From contig NZ_JBLZUR010000002.1 of assembly GCF_048565625.1 (NCBI RefSeq), forward strand, positions 2,418,001 through 2,482,000: a stretch of 64,000 nucleotides of DNA, in the 5' to 3' direction. Below the pieces are notes generated by a model that saw only the letters and a list, made by a program, of their open reading frames with translations, had not been told where the DNA came from and did no database searches. Positions 24,658-33,298 of the stretch are shown in pieces. How positions within the stretch are numbered: the first letter of the stretch is position 1; every line of letters starts with the position of its first letter. A program made the position numbers and the translations under genes. Source of the DNA: JBLZUR01 sp048565625. Its GTDB lineage: Bacteria; Pseudomonadota; Alphaproteobacteria; Sphingomonadales; Sphingomonadaceae.

Positions 24658-26604
24658 TCAAATCTCGACCTGGCTGCCCAGTTCGACCACGCGGTTGGTC
24701 GGCAGCTTAAAGAACTCCATCGCGCTTTCGGCGTTGCGGAGCATCCAGGCGAAGAGCTTTTCGCGCCAGATCGCCATGCCCGGCCGCGACGAGGCGATGA
24801 GGGTTTGGCGGGCGAGGAAGAAGCTGGTGTCCATCATGCGGAACTGCGGGCCGCATTCGGTGACGGTGGCGAGCGCGCCGGGGACGTTGGTTTCCTGCAT
24901 GAAGCCGTAGCGCAGGACGACGCGGAAAAAACCCTGGCCGAGATCCTCGAAGCGCATCCGCTTCTCCGGCCCGACATAGGGCATGTCCTCGATCTTCACG
25001 GTCAGCAGGATCACCCGCTCGTGCAGCACCTTGTTGTGCTTCAAATTGTGGAGGAGCGCGTGGGGGATGCCGTTTTCCGACGTGGTCATGAAGACGGCGG
25101 TGCCGGGCACGCGGGTGGCGGAGTTCACCGCAGACTTGATGAAGACGGGAACGGGGATCGCCGATTCCTGCAGGCGGTCGATCATCAGCTTCCGCCCCTT
25201 TGCCCAGGTGGTGAGCGCGGTGAAGGCGATGAGGCCGATGAGGAGCGGGAACCAGCCGCCGTCCGGCACCTTCGTGAGGTTCGACGCGAAATAGAGGCCG
25301 TCGATGACGAGGAATAGGCCGAGCGCGCCCGCCGCCACCGCCTTCGGCCAGTTCCACACGCGAAACACCAGCACGCCCAGCATGCAGGTGGTGATGAACA
25401 TCGTGCCGGTCACCGCGATGCCATAGGCGGCGGCGAGGTTGGACGATTCCCGGAAGGTCAGGATCAGCAGCATGACCATGATCATCAGCGCCCAGTTGAC
25501 GGCGGGAACGTAGATCTGGCCGAGCGAGGAGGCGCTGGTATGCTCGATCCTGAGGCGCGGGATGAAGCCGAGCTGCACCGCCTGCTGACAGACCGAGAAG
25601 GCGCCGGTGATCACCGCCTGGCTGGCGATGATGGTGGCGAGCGTGGCGAGGACGACGAGGGGGAGGCGCAGCTCCTCCGCCGCCAGAAGGAAGAACGGAT
25701 TCTCGACAGCGCTCGGCGTGTCGAGGATCAGCGCGGCTTGCCCCGCATAGTTGAGGAGCAGCGCGGGGAAGATCAGCCAGACCCAGGCGGCCTGGATCGG
25801 ACGGCGGCCGAAATGGCCCATATCGGCATAGAGCGCCTCCGCGCCGGTCAGCGCCAGCACGACGGAACCGAGAGCGAGGAAGGCGAGCGTGGTATCCGCC
25901 TGAAAGAAGCGGAAGGCCCAGACGGGGTTGACGGCCTGAAGGATGTCCGGCCGCTGGATGATGCTGAGGACGCCGAGGACGGCGAGGGTCAGAAAGTAGA
26001 CCAGCATGATCGGGCCGAAGAAGCGGCCGAGCATGTCGGTGCCATGCGCCTGAATCATGAACAGGCCGATGAGGATGCCGGCGGCGATGGGGAGCACGAA
26101 GGGCTCGAACCCGCTTTGGACCACGACGAGGCCCTCGACGGCGGACATCACCGAGATCGCCGGGGTAATCATGCAATCGCCGAAGAACAGGGCGGTCGCC
26201 AGCACGCCGAGCAGGACGAGGCCGCGCGACCAGCGACCGCTGCCGCCGGTCCGCCGCTGGATGAGGGCGAGGAGTGCGAGGCTACCCCCCTCCCCCTTGT
26301 TGTCGGCGCGGAGGATGACGAAGATGTACTTGAGGCTGACGATGATCACCAGCGACCAGAAGATCAGGCTGAGCACGCCGAAGATGTGGAGTGCGTCGGG
26401 CGGCAGCTTGTGATGGCCGATGAACGTCTCCTTCATCGCATAGAGCGGGCTGGTGCCGATATCGCCATAGACGACGCCGACCGCGCCGAGCGCGAGCGCG
26501 GGCAGTCCCTTCGGCCCGTGGCCGTGCGCTTCGTGGATGAGGTCCGGCGCGGTGCCGGACGCATCGCCCAGAGATCCCTTTGACGCTTCGGCCGCCGATG
26601 TCAC
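24658..26604 (-). CDS. kup: Kup-type low-affinity potassium transporter
   Basis: Inner-membrane K+/H+ symporter of 648 residues. The N-terminal motif LALGAVGVVYGDIGTSPLYA is the family signature, followed by about 12 helices and a soluble C-terminal tail of roughly 150 residues. GTG 26604 (VTSAAEAS) is preferred over TTG 26679 because the extra residues are Arg/Ala-rich and not part of the family; the short hydrophilic leader before the signature is normal. Monocistronic, divergent from ald. Confidence 0.9.
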   Translation of the reverse strand: MTSAAEASKGSLGDASGTAPDLIHEAHGHGPKGLPALALGAVGVVYGDIGTSPLYAMKETFIGHHKLPPDALHIFGVLSLIFWSLVIIVSLKYIFVILRADNKGEGGSLALLALIQRRTGGSGRWSRGLVLLGVLATALFFGDCMITPAISVMSAVEGLVVVQSGFEPFVLPIAAGILIGLFMIQAHGTDMLGRFFGPIMLVYFLTLAVLGVLSIIQRPDILQAVNPVWAFRFFQADTTLAFLALGSVVLALTGAEALYADMGHFGRRPIQAAWVWLIFPALLLNYAGQAALILDTPSAVENPFFLLAAEELRLPLVVLATLATIIASQAVITGAFSVCQQAVQLGFIPRLRIEHTSASSLGQIYVPAVNWALMIMVMLLILTFRESSNLAAAYGIAVTGTMFITTCMLGVLVFRVWNWPKAVAAGALGLFLVIDGLYFASNLTKVPDGGWFPLLIGLIAFTALTTWAKGRKLMIDRLQESAIPVPVFIKSAVNSATRVPGTAVFMTTSENGIPHALLHNLKHNKVLHERVILLTVKIEDMPYVGPEKRMRFEDLGQGFFRVVLRYGFMQETNVPGALATVTECGPQFRMMDTSFFLARQTLIASSRPGMAIWREKLFAWMLRNAESAMEFFKLPTNRVVELGSQVEI

Positions 26605-26736
26605 GCTGGGTATGGCTCCACGCGCTGCCGCCCCTGGCCGCGCGTCGCGCGCCCTAGCACTGGCCCGAAAGCCGTGCAATGCGGCAACCCAACAGCATGA
26701 GCGCGGTTGTGAACGTCAAGAGACAGGAGACGATCC

Positions 26737-27831
26737 ATGCGCATCGGCGTGCCGAAGGAAATCAAGAACCACGAATACCGGGTCGGCCTGACCCCGCCCT
26801 CCGTCGCGGAACTGACCGCGCAGGGGCACGAGGTGATCGTCGAGACGCGGGCCGGGTCCGGCATCGATTTCGACGACGAGGATTACACGAAGGTCGGCGC
26901 GCGGATCGCCGGCACGGCGGCGGAGGTGTTCAAGGCCGCCGACATGATCGTGAAGGTGAAGGAGCCGCAGCCGGCCGAGATCGCGATGCTGGAGGCACGG
27001 CATTTGCTGTTCACCTACCTCCACCTCGCCGCCGACAAGCCGCAGGCGGAGGGGCTGATGAAGTCGGGCGCGACGTGCATCGCCTATGAGACGGTAACGT
27101 CGAACAACCGGGGCCTGCCGCTGTTGAAGCCAATGTCCGAGGTGGCGGGGCGCATGTCGGTGCAGGTCGGCGCGCATTACCTGGAGAAGGAACAGGGCGG
27201 GCGCGGCATCTTGCTGGGCGGCGTGCCGGGGGTGGCGCCGGCGAAGGTTGCGATTCTCGGCGGCGGCGTGTCGGGCGTGAACGCGGCGCAGATGGCGGTG
27301 GGCATGCGGGCGGATGTCACCATCTACGACATCAACAACGACCGGCTGGCCGAGCTGGACATGTTCTTTTCCAGCCAGATCAAGACCGCCTATGCCAGCA
27401 AGGCGGCGATCGCTGCGGCGGTGAAGAACGCGCATCTGGTGATCGGCGCGGTGCTGGTGCCGGGTGCCGCCGCGCCGAAGCTGGTGACGCGCGAGATGGT
27501 CAGGACGATGAAGCGCGGATCGGTGCTGGTCGATATCGCGATCGACCAGGGCGGATGCTTCGAGACGAGCCATGCGACCACCCATGAGGACCCGGTGTTC
27601 GAGGTGGACGGGGTGATCCACTATTGTGTCGCGAACATGCCGGGGGCGGTGGCGCGGACCTCCGCCTTTGCGCTGAACAATGCGACGCTGCCGTTCGTGG
27701 TGAAGCTGGCCGGGCTGGGCGCGGAAGCGGCGATGGCGGCGGACCCGCATCTGGCGAACGGGCTGAACGTCTCGGGTGGGCGGATCCGGCACAAGGCGGT
27801 GGCGGAGGCGCTCGACCTACCCTTCAACTGA
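26737..27831 (+). CDS. ald: Alanine dehydrogenase
   Basis: NAD-dependent oxidation of L-alanine to pyruvate and ammonium; 364 residues, the usual family length. MRIGVPKEIKNHEYRVGLTP is the classic start, and KVAILGGGVSGVNAAQMAVG gives the NAD fold. SMSEVAGR-type wording (KPMSEVAGRMSVQVGAHYLE), HYCVANMPGAVARTSAFALN and the C-terminal NVSGGRIRHKAVAEAL also match. A strong AGGAGA ribosome site lies upstream. Followed by a palindromic repeat that probably ends both this and the convergent ccm transcript. Confidence 0.95.
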   Translation: MRIGVPKEIKNHEYRVGLTPPSVAELTAQGHEVIVETRAGSGIDFDDEDYTKVGARIAGTAAEVFKAADMIVKVKEPQPAEIAMLEARHLLFTYLHLAADKPQAEGLMKSGATCIAYETVTSNNRGLPLLKPMSEVAGRMSVQVGAHYLEKEQGGRGILLGGVPGVAPAKVAILGGGVSGVNAAQMAVGMRADVTIYDINNDRLAELDMFFSSQIKTAYASKAAIAAAVKNAHLVIGAVLVPGAAAPKLVTREMVRTMKRGSVLVDIAIDQGGCFETSHATTHEDPVFEVDGVIHYCVANMPGAVARTSAFALNNATLPFVVKLAGLGAEAAMAADPHLANGLNVSGGRIRHKAVAEALDLPFN

Positions 27832-27835
27832 CCGG

Positions 27836-27909
27836 CCGTTCGCGCTGAGCTTGTCGAAGCGCCGGTGAGACCGTCGGCGCTGGCGCTTCGACAGGCTCAG
27901 CGCGAACGG
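27836..27909. repeat. Palindromic repeat, family A, between ald and ccmI
   Basis: Arms CCGTTCGCGCTGAGCTTGTC and its near complement ending GAACGG enclose a short GC-rich loop. Same element as at 31461 and 34230. Placed between convergent genes, it could form a transcript-end hairpin on both strands. Confidence 0.85.
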
Positions 27910-27917
27910 CACCGGGG

Positions 27918-28553
27918 TTATTTGCGCGCAGTCATCGCTTCGCGGAGCTTGGCGGTGACGAAGAGGCGCATTTCGATTTCGCCGCGCCACGGAGCGTCGG
28001 CGGGCGCGCTCGCGAGGAGGCGTTTCCATACGGCTTCCGCGGCGTCGATCTGGCCGGAGCGGAGGAGCGCCTCGCCAAGGAACAGGCGGGGGGCCGGGTT
28101 GGCGGGATCGAGGGCGGCGGCGCGATCGAAGGCGAGTTGCGCGGCGGGGGTGACCAGGCCCTCGGCATGGGCGGTGAGTGCGTTGCCGAGGCCGGTCCAG
28201 AGGGCGACGCTCTTCGGGTTCTCGCGCAGGCCGCTCCTGATCGCGGTGACCGCGCTCTGGGTGGCGCCCTGGCGGATCAGGGCGTCGGCGAAGGTCAGCC
28301 ACTGGCCCTCCAGCCCCACGGCGGTGAACCAGCGGAACCGCTCCTTTTCGAAGAAGCTGTCCGGGCGCTGGGCGGTGCTGGCGGTGTCGGGCTTGCCGGG
28401 CAAGCCGGGGCGACCCTGCCAGGCATAGCCGGCGAGGCCGATGGCGAGCGCGGCGGCGAGGAGCGTCAGCGCGCCGCGATCCAGCCGGGCGAAGCGCCAG
28501 GTGAGCGCGAGGAGCGCGGCTGCAAGGGCGATGGCGATGAGGAGGCCGGTCAA
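27918..28553 (-). CDS. ccmI: Cytochrome c biogenesis TPR protein CcmI/CycH
   Basis: 211-residue apocytochrome c chaperone. Two N-terminal membrane helices (about 2-18 and 28-44) are followed by a soluble domain with TPR repeats (LWTGLGNALTAHAEGLVTPA, RLFLGEALLRSGQIDAAEAV). It hands apocytochrome to the heme ligation complex. The start is TTG 28553, overlapping the ccmH stop as TTGA. Last gene of the ccm block; it is needed for the several c cytochromes encoded at the left of the window. Confidence 0.85.
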   Translation of the reverse strand: MTGLLIAIALAAALLALTWRFARLDRGALTLLAAALAIGLAGYAWQGRPGLPGKPDTASTAQRPDSFFEKERFRWFTAVGLEGQWLTFADALIRQGATQSAVTAIRSGLRENPKSVALWTGLGNALTAHAEGLVTPAAQLAFDRAAALDPANPAPRLFLGEALLRSGQIDAAEAVWKRLLASAPADAPWRGEIEMRLFVTAKLREAMTARK

Positions 28554-28972
28554 CGCCGCCTCCGGAACCGGCCGCGCGCCAGGACGAGGCCGACGAGGAT
28601 GAAGAGGATGGGTGCGGCCCAGAGCGGCCAGGTCAGCGGCTCGACCGGTGGGCGGAAGGTGACCCACGCGCCGTAGCGATCGACCAGCCACTGGCGGATC
28701 GCGTCGGGCTTCTCCCCAGCGGCGATGCGGCTGCGGACGAGCGCGCGCATGTCGCCGGCGAGTTCGGCATCCGAATCGGCGATCGACTGGCCCTGGCAGA
28801 CGAGGCAGCGGAGCGAGGCCATGAGGTCCTTGGCTGCTGACTCTTGGGAGGGGTCCGGGAGCTGGCGGTTGGCCCAGTGGGCGGGTGGGAGTGTGGAGTC
28901 CGCGTGGGCGGGGGTCGTGGCGAGGAGGAGGGCCAAACATCCTCCCCAAGCTCGGTTGGGGAGGGGGACCAT
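28550..28972 (-). CDS. ccmH: Cytochrome c maturation protein CcmH
   Basis: Thiol-disulfide protein of 140 residues reducing the apocytochrome CXXCH motif. Active site RCLVCQGQSIADS (Cys56, Cys59), C-terminal helix WPLWAAPILFILVGLVLARG and a basic end. The signal peptide runs from ATG 28972 to about AHA-DS at residue 24. Its first ~11 codons (MVPLPNRAWGG) lie inside a family B palindromic repeat, so the repeat has supplied the translation start and the n-region of the signal. Confidence 0.85.
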   Translation of the reverse strand: MVPLPNRAWGGCLALLLATTPAHADSTLPPAHWANRQLPDPSQESAAKDLMASLRCLVCQGQSIADSDAELAGDMRALVRSRIAAGEKPDAIRQWLVDRYGAWVTFRPPVEPLTWPLWAAPILFILVGLVLARGRFRRRR

Positions 28973-29075
28973 CCGAAGGATGGTGGAGGGGCGGTGCGCA
29001 GCACCGGCTGCGCCGGCCCCTCCACCACCGCCTGCGGCGGCGGTCCCCCTCCCCACGCTGCGCGTAGGGAGGATG
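28939..29075. repeat. Palindromic repeat, family B, between ccmG and ccmH
   Basis: 137-base element with CCTCCCCAAGCTCGG...GGGGAGGGGGACC at one end and GGTCCCCCTCCCC...GGGAGGATG at the other, with internal CCCCTCCACCACCGCC / GGTGGAGGGGCGG arms. The same element occurs at 45315 and 48262, and a short version at 52575. It overlaps the start of ccmH. Confidence 0.85.
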
Positions 29076-29085
29076 AAAGATGTCC

Positions 29086-29610
29086 TCACTTCGCGGCCTC
29101 GATCTGGCGGAGGAGTTCGGGGATGTGTTCCTCGCGGATGTCGCCGATGTGCTGGTGGCGGATGATACCCTGCGCGTCGATGACGAAGCTTTCGGGGACG
29201 CCGGAGGAGCCGAGCGCCATCTGGACGCTGCTCGTCGCGTCGCCGCCGATGCGGGCGTAGGGATCGCCGAAGCGCTGGAGGAAGGCGGCGACGTCCTCCG
29301 GCTTGTCGCGGATGGCGATGGCGTCGATCTCCACGCCGGCCTGCTTCAGGGCGAGGAGCTGGGGAGACTCGGCGGCGCAGGGGACGCACCAGCTGGCGAA
29401 GATGTTGAGGAGGCGCGGGCGACCGGTCAGGTCGGCGCGCGAGAGGCCGGGCTTGCCGGGGGTTGCGGGCGGGAGGACGAAGGCGGGAAGCGGCTGGCCG
29501 ACCAGCTTGGAGGTGATCGCGTGATCCTCCGGCACCGACAGGCGGAAGATTGCGAAGCCGATAAAGGCGATGAACACCACAAGGGGCGCCCAGAGGATCA
29601 GCCGCTTCAT
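29086..29610 (-). CDS. ccmG: Thiol:disulfide interchange protein CcmG/DsbE
   Basis: Membrane-anchored periplasmic thioredoxin, 174 residues, that keeps apocytochrome cysteines reduced. One N-terminal helix (LILWAPLVVFIAFIGFAIF), the active site WCVPC in NIFASWCVPCAAESP, and the cis-Pro loop GVPESFVID. ATG 29610 is chosen because it overlaps the ccmF stop as ATGA. Confidence 0.92.
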   Translation of the reverse strand: MKRLILWAPLVVFIAFIGFAIFRLSVPEDHAITSKLVGQPLPAFVLPPATPGKPGLSRADLTGRPRLLNIFASWCVPCAAESPQLLALKQAGVEIDAIAIRDKPEDVAAFLQRFGDPYARIGGDATSSVQMALGSSGVPESFVIDAQGIIRHQHIGDIREEHIPELLRQIEAAK

Positions 29611-31649
29611 GCCCAATGCACCCTTTCCCGCGCGGCGCGCTCACGGGTGACGCGCCCGATGAGGGACAGCACGCCGCCGATCGCGATCAGCGCGCCGCCG
29701 GCCCAGATGAGGGTGACGAACGGCTTCCACCAGAGGCGCACCTGCCAGCGACCATCCTCCCCCTGCCGGCCGAGGACCACGTAGAGCTGGCCATCGAGGC
29801 GGGTGGCGATGGCGGCCTCATTGGTCTCGGTGGGCGGGCGGCTGAAGCTGCGCGCCTGAGGGGCGAGCGCGAAGGGAGCCCCCTCCCCGCGTCTGGCGGT
29901 GAAATGGCCTTCGATGGCGGTCCAATTGGGGCCGGCGACCGGCTCCACCCCGTTCAGGGTCATGTGGTAGGGACCGACGGCGAGCGGCTCTCCGAAGCGG
30001 GCGGCGGTGAGGGTTTCACGGGTGAACGCGCTTTCGCTGGCCATGCCCGCGACGCTGACCGCAACGCCGACATGGGCGACGACCATGCCCCAGGTGAAGA
30101 GCGGCGTGCGGCGCAGGTTGCGGCCCCAGAGCGGGGCGAGGCTGGCGACGCCGACCCCTGCGGCAAGGGCGAGACCGAGGACCGGCATGATCGACGCGCC
30201 GGTGCAGAGGACAATGAAAGCGACACATGCAAGCGTGATCGCAGCCGGGATCGCGAGGCGGCGGGCGAGCGGCTTCAGGTGGTCGCGACGCCAGCGGAGT
30301 AGCGGGCCTGCTGCCATGATCGCGATCAATACCAATGCGATAGGCCCGGCGGCGGCGTTGAAATAGGGCGGGCCGACCGACAGCTTCTCACCCGTCACCG
30401 CCTCAGCCAGCAGCGGGTAGAGCGTGCCGATCAGGACGATGCCGAGGATAGTGGTGAGGAGAAGGTTGTTGGCGACGAGCGCCCCTTCGCGGCTGAGCGG
30501 ATCGAAGCGCGCCCCTTCCCGCACCCGGCCGATGCGCAGCGCGAAGAGAGCGAGCGCGCCGCCGATGTAGAGGGCGAGCAGGCCGAGGATGAAGCTGCCC
30601 CGGCTGGGATCGACGGCGAAGGCGTGGACGCTGGTCAGGATGCCCGAGCGGACGAGGAAGGTGCCGACCATGCTCATCGAGAAGGCGACGACCGCGAGCA
30701 TCACCGTCCAGGCGCGCAGCCCGTCGCGGGTGGCGACGACGGTCACCGAATGGAGCAAAGCGGTGGCGGCGAGCCAGGGCATCAGCGAGGCGTTCTCGAC
30801 TGGATCCCAGAACCACCAGCCGCCCCAGCCAAGCTCGTAATAGGCCCAGTAGCTGCCCGCCGTGATGCCGAGGGTGAGGAAGACCCACGCGCCCAAGACC
30901 CAGGGCCGCATGGCGCGGGCGAAGGCGGGTCCGACCTCCCCGGTCATCAGCGCGCCGAGCGCGAAGGAATAGGCGATCGAGAGACCGACATAGCCGAAAT
31001 AGAGCGTCGGCGGGTGGAAGGCGAGGCCGGGGTCTTGCAAGAGCGGGTTGAGGCCGGAGCCCTCCGCCGGCGCGGGATCGAGCCGCGCGAAGGGGTTCGA
31101 GGCGATGAGGAGGAAGGCGTAGAAGCCGAGCGCGATCCCCGCCTGCGCGGCAAGGGTGGTGAGGCGGGTGGCTTGCGTCAGCTGCCGTTCGAAGAGCGCG
31201 ACGCCCGCGCCGCAGAGGGCGAGGACGGTGACCCAGAGGAGCATCGACCCCTCATGGTTCCCCCATGCGCCCGCGAACTTGTAGAGCCAGGGCTTAGCGA
31301 CATGACTGTTGTCGGCGACGAGCTTCACCGAGAGGTCGGTGTCGAGGAAGACGGCGATCAGGCAGGCGAAGGCGGCGGCGACGCAGAGCGCCTGGAGGAC
31401 GGCGACGGGGCGGACGAGGGTGGCGAGCGGGTTGGCGGCGCCCTCCCTATCCCCATCCGGCCGTTCGGGCTGAGCTTGTCGAAGCCCCAGTGATGCCGGC
31501 GGTGCTGGCCCTTCGACAGGCTCAGGGCGAACGGCGTTGGGGACAGGCGGAGAGGCGTAGGCGCGTGCCCCCGCGATCCCCGCCCATAATTGCAGCGCCG
31601 CGAGCGCCGCCGCCAGCCAGAGCGCCGCGAGGCCTGCTTCGGCGATCAC
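29607..31649 (-). CDS. ccmF: Heme lyase subunit CcmF, with a repeat-encoded insertion
   Basis: Large integral membrane protein of 680 residues, part of the CcmF-CcmH complex that attaches heme to apocytochrome c. It has the WxWD-containing heme motif GWGGWWFWDPVENASLMPWL and about 14 helices. Residues about 38-71 (NAVRPEPVEGPAPPASLGLR and QAQPERPDG) are encoded by an in-frame family A palindrome (31461-31534), placed in the loop after helix 1. The conserved protein resumes at LATLVRPVAVLQAL. Operon position: overlaps ccmE and ccmG starts by 4 bp. Confidence 0.92.
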   Translation of the reverse strand: MIAEAGLAALWLAAALAALQLWAGIAGARAYASPPVPNAVRPEPVEGPAPPASLGLRQAQPERPDGDREGAANPLATLVRPVAVLQALCVAAAFACLIAVFLDTDLSVKLVADNSHVAKPWLYKFAGAWGNHEGSMLLWVTVLALCGAGVALFERQLTQATRLTTLAAQAGIALGFYAFLLIASNPFARLDPAPAEGSGLNPLLQDPGLAFHPPTLYFGYVGLSIAYSFALGALMTGEVGPAFARAMRPWVLGAWVFLTLGITAGSYWAYYELGWGGWWFWDPVENASLMPWLAATALLHSVTVVATRDGLRAWTVMLAVVAFSMSMVGTFLVRSGILTSVHAFAVDPSRGSFILGLLALYIGGALALFALRIGRVREGARFDPLSREGALVANNLLLTTILGIVLIGTLYPLLAEAVTGEKLSVGPPYFNAAAGPIALVLIAIMAAGPLLRWRRDHLKPLARRLAIPAAITLACVAFIVLCTGASIMPVLGLALAAGVGVASLAPLWGRNLRRTPLFTWGMVVAHVGVAVSVAGMASESAFTRETLTAARFGEPLAVGPYHMTLNGVEPVAGPNWTAIEGHFTARRGEGAPFALAPQARSFSRPPTETNEAAIATRLDGQLYVVLGRQGEDGRWQVRLWWKPFVTLIWAGGALIAIGGVLSLIGRVTRERAARERVHWA
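31461..31534. repeat. Palindromic repeat, family A, inside the ccmF coding frame
   Basis: Arms CCGTTCGGGCTGAGCTTGTC and ACAGGCTCAGGGCGAACGG. 74 bases long and in frame with ccmF. It is the only copy in this window lying fully within a gene. Confidence 0.85.
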
Positions 31650-32080
31650 TTTTCGAGCGTCTCGGTCTTGTGTTTATCGCCTTCCAGCTGCGGCGGCATG
31701 TAGCGTTCGTCGTGCTTGGCAAGAATGGTGGTGGCGTCGAACACGCTGTCGGGGGCGAACTTGCCCTCTGCGACGACGCCGGAGTTCTCCTTGAAGAGGT
31801 CCGGCGTGATGCCGGTGTAGCGGACGTCGGTGCGGTATGCGCCGTCCAGCACCGTGAAGGTGATCGAGACGCCGTCCGCCGCCCGCTTGATCGACTTGTC
31901 GGCGACCATGCCGCCCAGGCGGATCGCCTTGCCGACGGGAACGCCATCGCGCGCGACATCGGCGGGGGAGTAGAAATAGGCGGCCTGATCCTTCAGCGCG
32001 GACATGGCGAGGAGGACCGCCGCGACCACCGCAGCGAGGCCGAGCAGGATCAGAACGAGACGCTGGTTCTTGGCCGTCAT
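31646..32080 (-). CDS. ccmE: Heme chaperone CcmE
   Basis: 144-residue periplasmic chaperone that binds heme covalently through a His. N-terminal anchor helix (LVLILLGLAAVVAAVLLAMS), OB-fold domain, and the heme site in ILAKHDERYMPP with the binding His followed by Tyr. Overlaps ccmD and ccmF by 4 bp. Confidence 0.93.
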   Translation of the reverse strand: MTAKNQRLVLILLGLAAVVAAVLLAMSALKDQAAYFYSPADVARDGVPVGKAIRLGGMVADKSIKRAADGVSITFTVLDGAYRTDVRYTGITPDLFKENSGVVAEGKFAPDSVFDATTILAKHDERYMPPQLEGDKHKTETLEK

Positions 32081-32208
32081 CGGTCGCGCCGGAGCGCCTC
32101 CGCCCGGCGTTCCGCGTGGCGCATGGCGGTGAAGCTGGCGAAGGTCAGCGCGGTGAGCGCGGAGATGGCGATCGCATAGGCGGCGAGGACGAAGGGCCAG
32201 TGCGTCAT
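32077..32208 (-). CDS. ccmD: Heme exporter protein CcmD
   Basis: Tiny 43-residue membrane protein: one helix (FVLAAYAIAISALTALTFAS) followed by a charged tail MRHAERRAEALRR. It stabilises the CcmC-CcmE interaction in holo-CcmE release. It starts at ATG 32208, overlapping ccmC by 4 bp. Too short to detect reliably on its own; the assignment rests on position and topology. Confidence 0.85.
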   Translation of the reverse strand: MTHWPFVLAAYAIAISALTALTFASFTAMRHAERRAEALRRDR

Positions 32209-32924
32209 GGCTCGCCCATCCGGCGCAGCCGCGCCTCGACGCGGGCCTCGGCGAGGAGCGCGCGCATCCGCATCAGCACGATCGCGGCGAAGAGCAGGGT
32301 GAAGCCGAGCGTTGCGACCGGCAGCGGCCAGAGGATTTCGGCCGAGATCGAGGAGCCGGTGAGCGTGATGCTCTGCCCCTGATGGAGCGTGCGCCACCAG
32401 AGCACCGAATAGTGGATGACGGGGATGTTGACCGCGCCGATCAGGCCGAAGAGCGCGGTGACGGTGCCGCCCCCCTGCCCGCGTCGCGCGTCCGCATCCG
32501 AGAGCGCGATATAGGCGACGTAGAGGAAGAAGAGGACGAGCATCGAGGTCAGCCGCCCATCCCATTCCCACCATGTACCCCAGGTCGGGCGGCCCCAGAT
32601 CGAGCCCGTTGCAAGGCAGATCGCAGCGAACACCGCGCCGGGAAGCGCCAGGGCGCGAGCGGCGACCCCGGCGAGGGGGTGGCGCCAGACGAGCTGCATC
32701 AGGCTGGCCGCCGCGATACCCATCCAGCCGGCCATGCCGAGCCATGCGGCGGGGACGTGGACGTACATGATGCGCACCGTCTCCCCCTGGAGGTAGTCGG
32801 GCGGGGTCAGCAGCAGGCCGGAGGCGAGCGCCACGACGCTCAGGATCGCCCCGGACCAGCCGAGCCAGGGGGTCAGCGGGCGGGCGATCGACAGGAAACG
32901 GTGCGGATTGGCGAAGATGTGCAT
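32205..32924 (-). CDS. ccmC: Heme exporter protein CcmC
   Basis: Six-helix membrane protein, 239 residues, loading heme onto CcmE. Tryptophan-rich heme motif WGTWWEWDGRLTS, plus VHVPAAWLGMAGW and NIPVIHYSVLWWRTLHQG with the flanking His ligands. ATG 32924 (MHIFANPHRF) is chosen over 32984, which would add a His/Pro/Arg leader. First gene of the ccm operon; no ccmA/ccmB are next to it, as is common in alphaproteobacteria. Confidence 0.92.
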   Translation of the reverse strand: MHIFANPHRFLSIARPLTPWLGWSGAILSVVALASGLLLTPPDYLQGETVRIMYVHVPAAWLGMAGWMGIAAASLMQLVWRHPLAGVAARALALPGAVFAAICLATGSIWGRPTWGTWWEWDGRLTSMLVLFFLYVAYIALSDADARRGQGGGTVTALFGLIGAVNIPVIHYSVLWWRTLHQGQSITLTGSSISAEILWPLPVATLGFTLLFAAIVLMRMRALLAEARVEARLRRMGEP

Positions 32925-32994
32925 AGGCGCGCACCGGAGCCATAGAGGAGGACGGCGCGGCGGGAAAGCGGGGTGGTGGTGCATTTGCCCGCGT

Positions 32995-33085
32995 CGTCAT
33001 CCTGACGGAGGTCAGGATCCATCTGCGCTTCGTTCAAGCTGCTGCTGCCGCGCCAAATGGATGCTGAATCAAGTTCAGCATGACG
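32995..33085. repeat. Palindromic repeat, family C variant, upstream of ccmC
   Basis: GTCATCCTGACGGAGGTCAG at one end and GCTGAATCAAGTTCAGCATG at the other. Each end is a small hairpin, and together they bracket about 90 bases. Related in layout to the GTCATCCCAGCGAAGGCTGG copies elsewhere in the window. Confidence 0.7.
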
Positions 33086-33298
33086 GGAGAGAGCTTACCT
33101 CTGCCCTTTCGTACGAATTTGGCGTGCGCCGCGCGAGAAGGGGACCCGCGGGCTGTTGACCGTAGTTGGGGAGAGGCGTGTCCAGATAGGGGGAAGGGGC
33201 GGTTTGAACCGGAACGAGGACGCCTGCCTTTAGCGAGTTGGGCTCAACGCGGGACACGGGAATTGCGCCGCCCCGGTCCCTCCCCTAACGCCAGGCCC

